A stretch of 64,000 bases of DNA from Lophium mytilinum (taxonomy: Eukaryota; Ascomycota; Dothideomycetes; Mytilinidiales; Mytilinidiaceae): NCBI GenBank assembly GCA_010093605.1, contig MU004181.1:2262215-2326214 (forward strand), read 5' to 3'. The notes beneath the pieces are model-generated. The model had not been told where the DNA came from, ran no database searches, and saw only the letters and a program-made list of their open reading frames with translations. The stretch's first letter is position 1. Each line of letters opens with the position of its first letter. The translations under genes and the position numbers were made by a program. Shown one piece after another: positions 1 to 11,387 of the stretch.

Positions 1-3000
1 TAACGCTAGGCATCCCTCCAGCAGTACCCTTCTGGTCCCGAAGCGCTGGATCTATGTTTGATTCGCTCACCTGCTGCTTTTGCACTTCCCGTTGGAGATA
101 CGCCTGTGCGGTCTTTGATTCAATATCCAATCTCTCCTTCATTCTTTCTGTCTTGCGCCGCTTGTCGGATCCTTCGACGCTGCTAGCGGCAGTAGATGCA
201 CTATTGCCCGAAGGATTACTTGAGGAGCTATTAGACATAGTCCGTTGGTGATGCGGGGTCGCTAGACGCTGAGTATGCATCCAACTGTCTGTCCAGACCT
301 GGCCTGGCGTCGGCTGATTTTGAGCGACAGACTGTGTACTGAGCGAGGGCGTAGGTCTACCAAGAGATGGAGTTGTTGGTGCCGGGTATGCTTGGAAGCT
401 CTGAGTACTTGGCGCAGCTTGAACTCTATGAGTGCTTGGCGTGGCATTAGTTCCTTGACTATCTGGGGTGACTTGTACTCTCTGAATCGGTGGCGTGGCG
501 GTAACAAATCTCTGTTCGGCTAAAGCCATTTGCGCGGAACCTGACTTGAGAGAAGTAGGAGAAATACGAGGCTGCCCGTTAGGAAGAGGCTGAGTGTATT
601 CGATATTCTGCTGACGCTGAGCCATAGCTCGAGCAAGTACCGGATCATCGCCAAGAGGGAAATTCTTGAGCTCGGGATCAGCCAAGGTCCGGCCATTCTG
701 AACTACCCCTTGGTATGGAGTAAAACCTCGTGCAGAACCTTCTCCATTGCCAACAGGAAGATGCATGAGCTGTATATTAGGCGAAGCATGAACGTTGATA
801 TGCCTGTGTTGGAACTGGGACGCTGTTTGAGCAGAATTGAGGTTCGCCCCGTAGACAGGCACTTGCTGGCCTTCGGGTGCAGCTCGAGCATTGGTAAGCC
901 TCTGTTGATGCTGAGAGACTGCAAGAGCCGCCGTGTTTAGGTCCATGTTCGGAGGGAAATCGAATGGGTAACCAGTAGGAAAATTCTGAGCGTCACTACT
1001 AAGCCTTCGTTGATGCTGAGCCAATGAAGTAGCGAGTGTTGGATCGACTGCTTGCGGAAACCCAGATGGGTGACCATTAGGAGGATTCTGAGCGTTGCTA
1101 TGCCTCTGTTGTTGCTGAGATAGGAAAGTAAGTCTTGGGTCTATTTGCGAAGGAGAACCCGAGAAGTGATTGTTTGAAGGAATTTGAGCGTTTCTGAGCC
1201 TTTGTTGAAGTTGAGCAAATGCATGAGCAGCAAGTCTTGGGTCGACTCCTTGAGGAGAATCAAACGGGCGACTACCAAAATTGTTGGGAGCATTGCTTGA
1301 GTTCTGTTGTTGCTGAGACAAGGAAGCAAGGCTCCGGTCAATAATCTTGGGAGAAGCCGAATAGTAAGCGTTACGAGGGTCCTGAGCATCACCAGGCCTC
1401 CATTGTTGCTGCAACAGAAGGCCAAATCGTGGATCGCTTGGGGGGGAAATGCCCAGGCGATCGTAAGGAAGATTTTGAGCATCATTGGGCGCCCACTGCT
1501 GTTGGGAGGCTGCTTGGGTAGGGTGCGGACCGTGGCTAGAGGGAGGATTCTGGGTCTGTCCATGACGTGAGAACTGAGAGTTACGGGCTTTTCGTTGCTG
1601 CTCAAGTAGAGTCTGAATGGCTTGCGGATCGCGAGCAGAAGGTGATGATAGGGAAGAAGCGCTCATTCCATCCATGGGAGCTGGCGTAGTTTCCATGTTT
1701 TGTCGGTTCTGGTTCCACACTTGAGGATTGCTGGAGTATTGAGCGTTTGGCAAATTGTGAGGACCGACGTTGGAGGCATATCTAGACGCGATAGCCTTCT
1801 TGAGTAAATGCAGTGCTGAAGATTTAGAGATACCCGGATATTTCTTGTTGATGCGCTCCATAATATCGTCGTACAAATTAGGAGGAATCGTGAGTCTCTC
1901 TAAGCCAAATGCTTTCGGGGGTGTAGAATCCGGTTGTCGACGGTTGAACAAAGCTGATTGAGGTGAGACCATTACGGCAGGAGGAGCGCGGCATGGTTGG
2001 TTCCGCGGTTGTGACAATTGCGCTGGAGGGGATGAGTGGTCCTTAAAAGCTGATGGCGGATTGGTTGGGAACTCCAAGGCCCGCGGTGATGACTGGCCCA
2101 ACTCAGTAGCATCGTTGCTTTGCTTCAAGTGTTGTCGCGCTTGGCTCAAACTGGGTGTGGAAGCAATCGTAGCAGCAGTGCTCTGGCATATCTTGCTCGG
2201 TTCCTGCAACGCAGAAGTCGGCATCTTCTTTGGTAGTGCAGGACGAGATTGAGATGTTTCGACTTGTCTTGCCTCGGTCTTGTTCTTCGTGGTCTGTTCA
2301 CGCGTCTGGAGTGGCGGGGCCGCCATGAAGCCCAGCGTTTCCGACACTCTGTTCTTGACATTGCCATTTTCCAGATGCGGCTGACTTCCCTTGGATTCTA
2401 ATGCTGCAGGCGCGTTTCGCTCATGGAGATGGTTCTCCCCGAAGCCCGAGTTTTCTCGAGCCGAGTCTTCTCGAATATCTCTGTGTTGCGAAGTCGGCGG
2501 CTGCGAGGAATTGGCACCCTAAGTTATCAATGTCAGCAACAGGTCTAGCGCTGATTTACGGGATCCACTTACATCTGGGTCCATATCATGGCCCGTAGAT
2601 TCGTCGTCTTCGTCTCCTTGGCACAGTGTCGTTACCTCACCAGTGTCGCCATCCTCAACACCCAACAGCCCAAGTAGACTGGAAGGCAGCTTCTCCTGGC
2701 GTAGAAAATCGTACGCCCGTTTGAGCTCGCCTGGTGGGGCTTCCTCAGGGTCGATCGGTTCATTCGGATGCTCGAGCTTCCATTTGATAATGTGAGGGGG
2801 TATTACATCGTCGCCCAGCTCCAAGGCCTCAAGTCGAAACTTCGCGATGTCTTCGAGCTCAAGATTGAGAAGGGCTTGAACGGCATGGGTAGCGGAAAGG
2901 TACGTTTGCTGGCCCTCTTGAAGAATCTGGGTGATGATTTCCCATCGTAGGCTAGGCCAGAGGCTGGCAAAGGCAATCTAAATGTCGTTAGAAACAGATC

Positions 3001-3758
3001 TCCAACGGGAATGTATCAACAGGAGCTAGCTAAGGCTCTCATGTTCGGAAATTTTGGAAAGCAAGATAACATACCTTCGGGTGCTCTTCAAGGTCGGAGT
3101 CTTCCATATCTACATGGCCATTGCCGTCGCTGTCGTCGCTGATGTCCACACTGATGAACGACTCTCTCCATTTCTTGGTCTGTCCACTGCTGCGCTCCCA
3201 CAGCAGGCTCTCAATACCGTGCGAGCCTTCTGCCGTTCGAGGCCTAAGACGGGGTTCGTTCAGTGGCAACGATGGAAAAGCTTCAGTTGGTCGTGGTGAC
3301 GTATCGCGAGGAGTGCAGCTTCGATTGCGGTTTTTCTTCGTCGTCCTGTTGTGGGCAGCTGTGCGCCGAAGGTCAGCGCGGCCGTTTGCGCGGTTGTTCG
3401 CCATGTGTGTATCGTGTCTCAGAAAAGAGGGTTCGGTGGATGTAAGGGGTTGTGAAGTCGAGAAAGTTGAGGTGTGGGTCGACGATGCTTCCCTGGTTGG
3501 TGCCGCCGTAGAACCAGTTTTCGGAACTCGCACGTTCGGTCGACCTCTTGGCCGGCGAAGAGAGTCGGTTTCGTTATACAAGTCGGTAGTGCCGGGTTGG
3601 ATCTCGGCAGCTGAGTCGCTGTCGACTTGAGATGCACTGGCAGAGTCGGATTCCGCTGCAGGTTCGAAGTCGTTGTCCGGTTCGCTGGATGCGTTCTGCC
3701 AGGAGCCTGTGCTGCTGTTGAACACACGTGGTGGTCGTATGGATGCGCGAAGCTGCAT
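1..3758 (-). CDS. Partial Gln/Pro/Asn-rich AT-hook-like protein (3' end beyond the window)
   Basis: I do not recognise the family. Three exons fit: 3758-3075, 2977-2573 and 2518 to beyond base 1, joined by GT-AG introns of 97 and 54 nt, both in phase 0. Exon 3 stays open wherever it was checked, so at least about 1,200 residues are encoded and the C-terminus is missing. Exon 1 is acidic and Ser-rich, with an AT-hook-like RRPRGRP core at residues 68-74. Exon 2 is the most globular part: a helical stretch rich in Leu, Glu and Lys. Exon 3 starts disordered, has a compact helical patch (plus-strand about 1750-1900), then a long Gln/Asn/Pro-rich region with degenerate tandem repeats, and ends in a charged coiled-coil-like stretch near the edge. 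A nuclear role is inferred from the AT-hook-like core and the Q-rich composition only. Confidence 0.75.
870..1640 (-). repeat. Degenerate tandem protein repeat, unit about 36-38 residues
   Basis: Within exon 3 of the Q-rich gene the translated minus strand cycles about every 110 bp through the same pattern: Pro-x2-x-Asp-Pro-Arg-Leu, then a run ending Gln-Gln-Gln-Gln-Arg, then Asn-Ala-Gln-Asn-Pro. At least six units are recognisable between about 1450 and 870, with a more diverged unit beyond. The units differ at many codons, so the array is old rather than a fresh slippage product. Confidence 0.7.
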
Positions 3759-4440
3759 TTTAGCAGTTCATGACGCCGAAGGCCGTGGAAATGTCTGGTG
3801 AAAGCTATTGTGCGAGAGGTATTGTTCGCAAGCCTATTGAGATGCCAACAGTAGCGTCTGATGCGGTTTGCTGATAATGATGGCAGCGCACACCAGGCCA
3901 CAGGAGACTGAGTGCAGTAGAATTGCGCATCCGCGGAGGAATGATGAAAGGTAAGGAGAGGAAAGTGATTGAGCTCACGAGGAAGGAGTCGACAAGGTGG
4001 CTGGGAGACGGCCAGACGGCTGACGTAACCCTATTTGCGGATAGACCTCACTTGTCACGGTCACGCACGCACAGAGAACAGCTACAGTTGAATGAGAATT
4101 GGCCATTGATAGGCATCTTGCCGTCCTACGGCACCTCAAAGAGCGCCAGTCTGCCAGCTGAGGACCAGGTCCCAGTCTTGGAAGCCTTCGCCAGTCAATG
4201 AAGCAAAACCGCCTCCGGCCCGTGTAGCGTAACAAAGCAGGAGATATTACCACTCACTGCAGTGATCCTGCCCCTGTAGCTCGCCTAGATCGAAGTCTTT
4301 CCCGGATGCCATCCGTTATAGCACCAAAACGCCCAAACGTTCCCAAACGCCACGCTTCTAGCGCCATGTCATAAATGCAAGGGTATCATGTGTTACATGT
4401 TCAGCAGCCTTTCAAACTCCTACCGAACCCCATGGCAGCG
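3759..4440. other. Intergenic: promoter of the Q-rich gene and 3' flank of the STYX-like gene
   Basis: Both neighbours are on the minus strand. I see no open frame with gene-like composition, no clear TATA box and no repeat. Confidence 0.6.
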
Positions 4441-5403
4441 CTATCGCACGTCTTGAAAAGGTGCAGCTTCCCTTGCACGCAACCTCGCGTCGTTAGAGAG
4501 CCATTCCGCATCTTCCATCTCCATATCACCATCGCAAGAATCGTCCAGGCTCCTTTTTGGTCGGGAGCTGCCGCTTCTTTCCCCCGGAATGTTCTGAGCC
4601 ACCTGTCCATGGAGCAGATCCGGCGTTATAAGACCGTGGTTGGCTTTGGCAACCGACCGTTTGGCGAGCAGGATATCCCAGTACGACTGCAAAAGGTTCT
4701 TGAGGGTGTCATCGAAATTCACGCAAAAGCGTTGCGCTTGACAAATCTGGATAGCTTTGATGTAGTCGATATTGCCCAGCATCTCCATCAAGTAAGCCGC
4801 GACGATGGCCGCGGACTTTTCGTTTCCAGATTCACAGAAGACAAAGACTTTGCCTAGCCTCGGGTTGTTCGGATCTGACGTGAAAGTAGAGGAAAGATGT
4901 GCGTTGATGAGACGTGTAGCGCGCGGGAAAGTAGATATGAGAGTGTGGTAATCGGGAACCTCCAGCGTTGCAGTGTGAATTCCAGCTTCCTCCGCAGCTT
5001 TGAAAGCGCCAACCATGCCCATAGCTCTCGGCCGAATTGCCAATATCATTGTGATCCCCTCTTTTTGTAGGAAAGCCATGTCCTTCGCGGCAACCATTGG
5101 TCCTAGGAAGATGAATGGTAACACCATCTGAGCTTGCCGACGGCGCTCATAAGACCAGTCCATTAATGAATTCCGCGACAAGAAAGTGCTGAAGTCGACG
5201 CTGCTGAGGAAGCTGACATCGATGTCGCCAGCGTTTTGCTGGGAGGGACGATCAATCTCGACCTCGGGAAGTTCGTTGGCGAGAGTAGGAGGAGGGATGA
5301 CAATCCGAGGGGGTGTGGGTAGTCGATAGACATAATCGTGATGCCGTTTATGGAGTAAAGTCTGGTCGGACATAGTAGCTTCTTCGTGAACAACCTGCAT
5401 CAT
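4441..5403 (-). CDS. STYX-like dual-specificity phosphatase-fold protein, probable pseudophosphatase
   Basis: An intronless 320-residue frame. Residues about 95-250 carry the dual-specificity phosphatase fold as in vertebrate STYX: an IFLGP start, a GIT-x-I-L-A-I-R strand, the signature-loop region and an RFCVN motif after it. The usual signature His-Cys-x5-Arg-Ser is changed. Cys190 is present, but the preceding His is Phe189 and the essential Arg is Lys196, in the sequence F-C-E-S-G-N-E-K-S. Asp151 sits where a general acid could lie. Loss of the phosphate-binding Arg should greatly weaken or abolish catalysis, so a phospho-protein binding or scaffolding role is likely (inference). The N-terminal 90 residues are Pro-rich and the C-terminal tail is acidic then basic; both look disordered. 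Two ATGs are adjacent at the start, so the first residue could be either. Confidence 0.85.
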   Translation of the reverse strand: MMQVVHEEATMSDQTLLHKRHHDYVYRLPTPPRIVIPPPTLANELPEVEIDRPSQQNAGDIDVSFLSSVDFSTFLSRNSLMDWSYERRRQAQMVLPFIFLGPMVAAKDMAFLQKEGITMILAIRPRAMGMVGAFKAAEEAGIHTATLEVPDYHTLISTFPRATRLINAHLSSTFTSDPNNPRLGKVFVFCESGNEKSAAIVAAYLMEMLGNIDYIKAIQICQAQRFCVNFDDTLKNLLQSYWDILLAKRSVAKANHGLITPDLLHGQVAQNIPGERSGSSRPKRSLDDSCDGDMEMEDAEWLSNDARLRAREAAPFQDVR

Positions 5404-6222
5404 GGTGGGACTGGCTGAAGGGAAAATGGTGGTTATGTGGTCGAGGCGGGTACTATTTAAGTAAATAGAAGCCGGGGCAAGGAGCGAGTCGTCGTCGTGC
5501 CCTCAGAGGGACGATTGAGTGGTAGGCGCGAGAGACGGTCAAGGCATCCTCATCCTCCAGGCAACAAAGCCCAACTAGGACAAGGCCAACTGAAGCTGAT
5601 GGTGTATGTAAGATAGGTCTAGCTGCAGTGTGAGGGTGAGACTGAAGGTATAATAAAGAGGCAAAGGAGTGCGCGAATCGAAAGTGAGAAGGTGGACGTC
5701 GCGGTGCCGGCAACCATCATCGACGTCTTCCATCCGAAGATCCATGGAACGCGCTAGAGAGTTTTGGTGATGCCTGATCACGTGCAGAGAACGCAGCCCC
5801 TCGAATTTCCATCTTTCAAGCAAAGACGCAGTACACACATCCATCGCACCATCTAGAGCGTATGCGCGTGGTCAAGAGGTGGGGCATGAATGGGGATCAT
5901 GATGCAAAGACAAACAGTGCAGCTGGCCTCAAGACATTCCCTAGCCCAGTCGCTCAATTTCTACGCTGGATATGTTCCTTCAAGCCTCTTTACCAGGTCC
6001 AGACCCCGCATGCACTGGGTCTTCCAGTCTGCGTGCCTAGGGTAGCATAGGGCGCAGGCGGTGCCACCACTACCTAGGTACGTTATATAAGCGATTCGAG
6101 CTGCAGAGTCAATCACATGAGATGGGTCGAGAACTCTCAGTCTCTCCCATGGTACCTTCGATTATCTGTCCAAAAAAACTACCATCGTCCATCTGTTCCA
6201 CGCGTTACACGTATCTGTCGCT
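5404..6222. other. Divergent intergenic region (STYX-like gene / GNAT gene)
   Basis: This is the promoter region for two divergent genes. Apart from the TATA-like element at 6084 I see no gene or repeat. Confidence 0.6.
6084..6091 (+). promoter_or_regulatory. TATA-like element of the GNAT gene
   Basis: TATATAAG lies about 140 bp upstream of the GNAT start codon, on its coding strand. The spacing suits a fungal core promoter with a short leader. This is a motif match only. Confidence 0.45.
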
Positions 6223-7181
6223 ATGAATCAGAATGTAACTATTCGGTCCGCCCGACTCAAGGACCAACATGTCATGGCCTATGTTTGCGGAAAGGCATTC
6301 TTCAACGAAGACCTCTTTGGCAGAGTTATGCATCCGCACCGGGACAAGTATCCAGACGACGTGAACTTGTTTTGGTTGCGCCATCTACGAGAAAAATGGT
6401 GGGATTGGAATAACGAGATTCTGGTCGCTACCGTTAGCGACGACGGTGGAATGGAGAAGGTGGTGGGTGTAGCCATATGGAAAAGGGAGGGCAGTGGTAG
6501 CAAGAAGTTATCTTGGGCGAGCCCATGTGAGTCTGGTCAAAATCGAGATCATTTGACATTTTGTTTTCTCCTTCGCGTCTTGCCTTCAAAGTCACATCTT
6601 AGATGATGAGGCGGAATCAATTCTACGAAGCTGCCTCAAGTGTAACCTTGATTATTTATACATTTCTACTCCTCAGAACGTCATCTTTCAACAACTCAGC
6701 AACTCAATTTCTATATCTAACGCACGCAGATCGCATCCTTCCATATCTTGCCCGTCTCTACAACGCCGTACACACATTCTTCTATCCCAACCGTGCTGCC
6801 AATCCAGCGGTCGAAAACATACTTACAGATTCGTTCCCGTACTTCAGCCACCACTTTACCACACCGGCCTCGAGACAAGAACAGTACTTTCTCGATGTCC
6901 TGGGCATCTTACCCGCCTACCAAGGACGCGGGATTGGTGCGAGGCTTGTTCGCCGGGGGCTTGAGGCAGCAGACAGGGAAGGCGTATGTGCCGCTGTAAT
7001 GAGTAGCGATGGGAATGATGGGTTCTACAAGCGTGCTGGATTCGATGAGGTGGTCGGCTGGGCTACGGAAGGAGAAGGCAATCCATTGGCCAAGGAAAAG
7101 ACCACAGGGGGCGCGATTCTATTCCGGTGGGCAAGAGTGGATGGTCAACCGGAGAAAACAGGTGTGCAAAATTCAGAATGA
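6223..7181 (+). CDS. GNAT-family N-acetyltransferase
   Basis: Two exons, 6223-6526 and 6730-7181, give 251 residues. The protein matches the common fungal GNAT type: an N-terminal TIRSAR-like strand, then the acetyl-CoA-binding motif A, read as Gln-Gly-Arg-Gly-Ile-Gly-Ala in exon 2 after the LGILPAYQ strand, and a final FYKRAGF segment. It would transfer an acetyl group from acetyl-CoA to an amine; the substrate cannot be told from the sequence. The 203-nt intron starts GTGAGT and ends GCACGCAG. It is long for this window, but the micro-exon I tested inside it (after an AG at 6602) does not keep the downstream frame, so one intron is the simplest model. The start at 6223 is the first ATG of the frame and fits the TATA-like element upstream. 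Confidence 0.85.
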
Positions 7182-8618
7182 GGATATGTGACGAGAGCAG
7201 TAAATTTCTTCAAAACATCGCTTTGACCGCGTGATCAAACTGCGTTATCCACCAATACGAATGCAAAACAATCAGAATCAACCACCTGGCTCACCACCTG
7301 CACCTCTCGAAGTGTTTGCGCACTTTCGTCTGCGGTATTCCCAGGTTATCGGTGAGTGTGGGAGATAACTTTTTGAACAGCAGGGGGCAGCTCGGACGCC
7401 TAATGAGTAGCTCACGGCGGAATCCCCCCACAAACTCCCAAACAGACGCCTTCCGCGCCGGATACAGGGATTTGCTGCGCGCGCGAAACCGAAGCTCCTC
7501 GGAGGATCAACCGGCACGCCAAAGCCGCCACTCCTTACTGCATCAAGACCAAACCTGCTGCAGGGATCCCGGGATTCGAAAACTTCGAGAAAGACAACCG
7601 TACGAGATGCCAGGGTCCCATTTCGAGGCTCTCGACCTGCAATTGGCAACCCGCATCGCTCTCGACGGTCCTGATCAGCAGTAATCATTCGAGCTTTCCT
7701 GTTTCTCAAGAATTCGCCATCTGGACGTCAGCCTGCCCCCCTGCCCGTGGCGCCATGGTACATAGAAAGTCGGCACTTGCCCGTGTCTGGGTCCCGCAAA
7801 CGATTGCGGCACAGCAAGTGCAGTGTGCGTCCTGCATACATAAATCTAGCGGTCTGCTTGGCCCCTTGGACCCAGTTTCTCACCCGGTTCCAAGCATCCA
7901 ATATCCTCAGTCTCGGGTTTCCGCATCTGTTTCCGTTGCAGCCCCAACGAACCCCAAGGACCCCACTCCAAGCTCGAGCACGCGAACTAAGGTTGCGGGT
8001 GCAGCTTCGATCACATCGGTAGGGTAAGATGAACCATTAAGTGTCGGGCGTAGCCGAGACGGTCTTGCTGGCTTCCGCTGCCGAGGCAGGGTATCCCTGT
8101 TTCTTATCTACCCATGTCTTGTCAGAAAGAAAAGCATAACTCTTTGCCGGGACGCCCGAGCAGCCAGCTTATGCAGACGAGCGGGATGTGAAAGGCTGTT
8201 GGATGGGATCCTGGGCCCGCATCGCATGATCTTGGTGACGGACTGGGAGAGATGCATGTAGAGGAGTGGGAACTGAGGCGAGATCGAGGTACTGTACATT
8301 CGGTAACATCGCTGAGACGGAGCGGTGAGTCTAATCTATGCGATTTGCGACTTTGTTCTAGAGATCGAGATCGAGCTCGAGGAGGGTCGAGAAGCTTAGC
8401 ACAGAGCTTCCACGGAAGAGGTCTGTGCCGCCATAATACTACATACTCAGAGAGTCAATATGGAAATTGCAAAACGCATTTCCATGAGACCTCCATATAA
8501 CTAATTACACTATCTTGTTCGAGATATCCAACCTGACGGTACCTTTGTACTCCTAGTATTCCCAGTACTCCTAAGTTCGGAGGCCAGCCTCATAATTCGT
8601 GCGAACAACCCATCCATT
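7182..8618. other. Convergent intergenic region
   Basis: 3' flanks of two convergent genes. Several short open frames overlap here on both strands (for example 7278-7709 minus), but their translations are Arg/Ser/Pro-rich without structure and I do not accept them as genes. Confidence 0.6.
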
Positions 8619-10092
8619 CTATTTTTTAACGCCTCCCGCGAAATCCCTCACGACATCCCACTCTACCTCACGCCGGATGATCATCTCCTCGCTGCCAGTG
8701 GCGCTCCTCCGGCTCTCATCTTCCTCGTGTGTCGTCGAATGATAGATATTCGTCGTATTCTTGAGCTTCTCGGGCCTTAAATCGACCTGTGCAGCATCGG
8801 GTCCATTTGCAGTGGCTTCGTTCACTCTACTAACCCTTTTCCCAATGCGTCTTAGACTGTATTTCACCCTGCCCTCCCCGCCGTCCACGCTTCCGCCTGC
8901 GGACCCTTTGCTCAAATTCGACATGTTGTAGCTCTCCGCAGGCCGCCTCCTTCCGCTGCCTCCGGCACCGGAAGATCCCTGCCCAGATGGGTTGCCCGAA
9001 GATGGGTTCGAGGAATACCCGACCTGTAGCCCAAGACCGGTATCGAAGCTCTTGACGAACGACTTCAGAGTTGGGATCGTGGCTGAGATAAGAGAGTAGC
9101 CGAGCTGCGCTTGTTGGTAGAGTGCTACATTAGCTAGGGCGACACCTGGGTTCGAGGCGCGAAGAGCATGTGAGAGAGCGATGATATGGAGGACGGAGAA
9201 TACTGCGACCCTGCACTTCGTCAGCTCGAGGTCTCGAATTCTCAAGCATTGGAGCTCACGGCAGTCTGAAGGCGAAGGCGAGAACGACGCGAAACTTGAA
9301 TTCCGTCCTCATCTGGATATACGACAAGAAATAGACAGGGACGAGGACGAGGAGAAGCTCGGTGACAATGTCTAATGTCGAGACTACCTTGTATCGAGTC
9401 AACTGTTCGTTTTGATTAGCACGGGCGAGCTAGAGGGATCTGGATTTGGAGGATCTGCGAACTCACGTATCCGGTACACCTCGGCTCTACTTGTCCTAGA
9501 GTATAAAAGCTGGCGGAGCAGCCAACGCTCACCAGAAGGGCGGAGGCGAATCCCCAGGCTATCGCCAGGCCGAAGAATACACTACAGATGAACCAAAAGT
9601 TCTTCATATCACGAGTGAAGAGACGTTGGATGAGCAACACAACGGAGCACTTTGCGGCGCATAATGAAAGATAGAACAGGATCTGGTTCGCGAAAAGTGC
9701 CTATGAAGATCAGAAGGCGTCGAATGTTGTGGGCAGTGGATGAACATACTCTGAAGACGTCGAAGAACTGACTGTCATCCAGCAAGTCAAAGTTTTTGCC
9801 GAGTCCAGCAGACGATGAGGATAGTATGGCAGCAAACTGACCAAAGAATAGTATCTATGGTGTATTAGCGGATGTTGTTGCAGAGTGGGGCCAAGAAATG
9901 CGGGATAGAATGTACCTGGGCTACCGCTACGGCCCAGTCTTCGGCACCAAACATGCGCTTCTTGACGAAACATCTCGTAATGAACGCCAAGGAAGAGTAA
10001 GTCATGGCCATAAGCGTGGCAATGTAGACATATCCCCCATGGTCGTCAGGCGTAATGGTGGAGAATCGCTCGCCAGCGAAGACGGTCGACAT
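8619..10092 (-). CDS. Fungal rhodopsin-domain (PTH11-like) seven-helix membrane protein
   Basis: Five exons fit: 10092-9916, 9854-9750, 9700-9467, 9402-9260 and 9210-8619, all with GT-AG introns and a continuous frame, giving 416 residues. The first two-thirds is a chain of hydrophobic helices with the layout of the fungal rhodopsin/PTH11-related membrane family: an extracellular N-terminus, a conserved FGAEDW segment after helix 1, a Cys-containing loop before helix 5 and a Tyr-Gln-Gln-Ala-Gln-Leu-Gly-Tyr segment before the last helix. The C-terminal about 130 residues are Gly/Ser-rich then charged, and probably cytosolic. Family members are membrane proteins, some suspected receptors; there is no retinal-binding evidence here. 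The gene is divergent from the permease at 11388. Confidence 0.85.
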
Positions 10093-11387
10093 AGCGAGCA
10101 GGCAAGATCAGTGGCACTGGCTGAGGTGGATCGATCTGGGGGATCTGCCACAGAAGTACATAGCGATTCGTATGCGTGAAGCTGTGCCTCAGCAGCATGG
10201 CACCTTCAAACACGCACACAAGGTGCAGCAGTGGATCCGTTGGGTACCGCCATAAGGGTTCGAGCGCGGCATGGATGGACTTGAGAGAGCCGTACCACCG
10301 GTTCAAATTAAACACAACAACGGCTTTCGCTAGGATGGCTACGATCAGGCGCAATCAAACACATGGCCGGGAGCGTGCAAGGTTCCGCGGACGGATTGCC
10401 AAACGTGCCAAGGGGTGCAGCTGTGCAGCTTCACAAGCCACCCGGCCACACTCGGGCTGGACAGACGTGTTCCTCACAGGTCACAACTCTCTTCTTCGCT
10501 CTGCAGTGCGGGCACCTTGCGGGCACTTTGCGGGCATTGCCGAACGCGTCGTACCGCAGCCATAGCGCAGCCGTAGCGCAGCCTTCCCGGCATCGTGGTC
10601 GTCGGTTGCACCGAATCGGCGCTCATGGCGGCGCGGGCGGGAGGCTGGCTATCCTCGCCGCGGCGCCGGCTGGCCATCCAAGCGACTGTTGATGCGTTGC
10701 TTTTCGCCTTTGCGACAGGCACTTGCATCAACAACCCCAGGCCAGGCCAGGGCCCCGAGAGTCTCCCCACCAGATAGGGTGCGGGATGCGTCCTTGGTGG
10801 CCTGCCGCGCTTCGATCCCGTCTGTGCAGCTGCTGTGCCGCAAACCGGCCCACATGGCCACCGGCCACTGCTGCTGGCGGCATTTGGCCTCGTACAGAAG
10901 GTGGTGGGATATGGTGGGAGATGGAGGGAGACGTGCCCAGATTCGAACGAACAACCCACGCTGGTACCACCGACGACCCCCTCAACGCCACGGCCATGCA
11001 CCCATCTTGAAGCGATCCCCAGTTCCATGTCGTGATAGGAACTACCATACGCGCGCTGTACCAGTGGTGGCGTCTCGCGTCCCCCACAGTCCATGCAACC
11101 GCGTCTCCGTCCGACCCAGCCCGGACCCTGGCCGCAACTGGGGTGCAAGGTGAGGGATAATGGACTACCCGAAGTCGCATTTGTTTAATCTCAACGAACA
11201 GGGTACCTTTATCAGTCTGACAGTGCCTTCTCCGCCTTTTCCTTCTTCTCAATAGAAGCCCAACCCAGCGCCCGTCAAACCCCCGTCTCCCAGTCGATCT
11301 GCCCACAGTTTGCCTTGGTCGCTGCTGTGCTTGTTGTTGATTGTATTCGTCAACAGACACCTCACTACACTCACCAATTGGCCCAGT
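10093..11387. other. Divergent intergenic region, GC-rich
   Basis: Promoter region shared by the rhodopsin-domain gene and the permease. It is unusually GC-rich around 10500-10700 and carries two small tandem repeats (see 10507). Long overlapping frames on both strands result from this composition. The last 150 bp before the permease are pyrimidine-rich. Confidence 0.6.
10507..10582. repeat. Two short 11-bp tandem repeats
   Basis: Three imperfect copies of TGCGGGCAYYT occupy 10507-10539, and two copies of YRTAGCGCAGC occupy 10561-10582. They lie in non-coding GC-rich DNA. Confidence 0.6.

Noticed and set aside
7278-7709. 143-codon minus frame and overlapping plus frames between convergent genes
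   Set aside because: No motif, low-complexity Arg/Ser composition, and no splice-linked extension.
10925-10975. Possible tRNA T-arm (GATTCGAAC on the plus strand)
   Set aside because: The flanking bases do not pair as a T stem and no cloverleaf can be drawn on either strand.
10474-11148. 224-codon minus-strand frame, and several overlapping plus frames, between the rhodopsin-domain gene and the permease
   Set aside because: GC-rich sequence keeps many frames open by chance; the translations are Arg/Gly/Pro/Ser-rich without any fold pattern, and the region is the shared promoter of two real genes.
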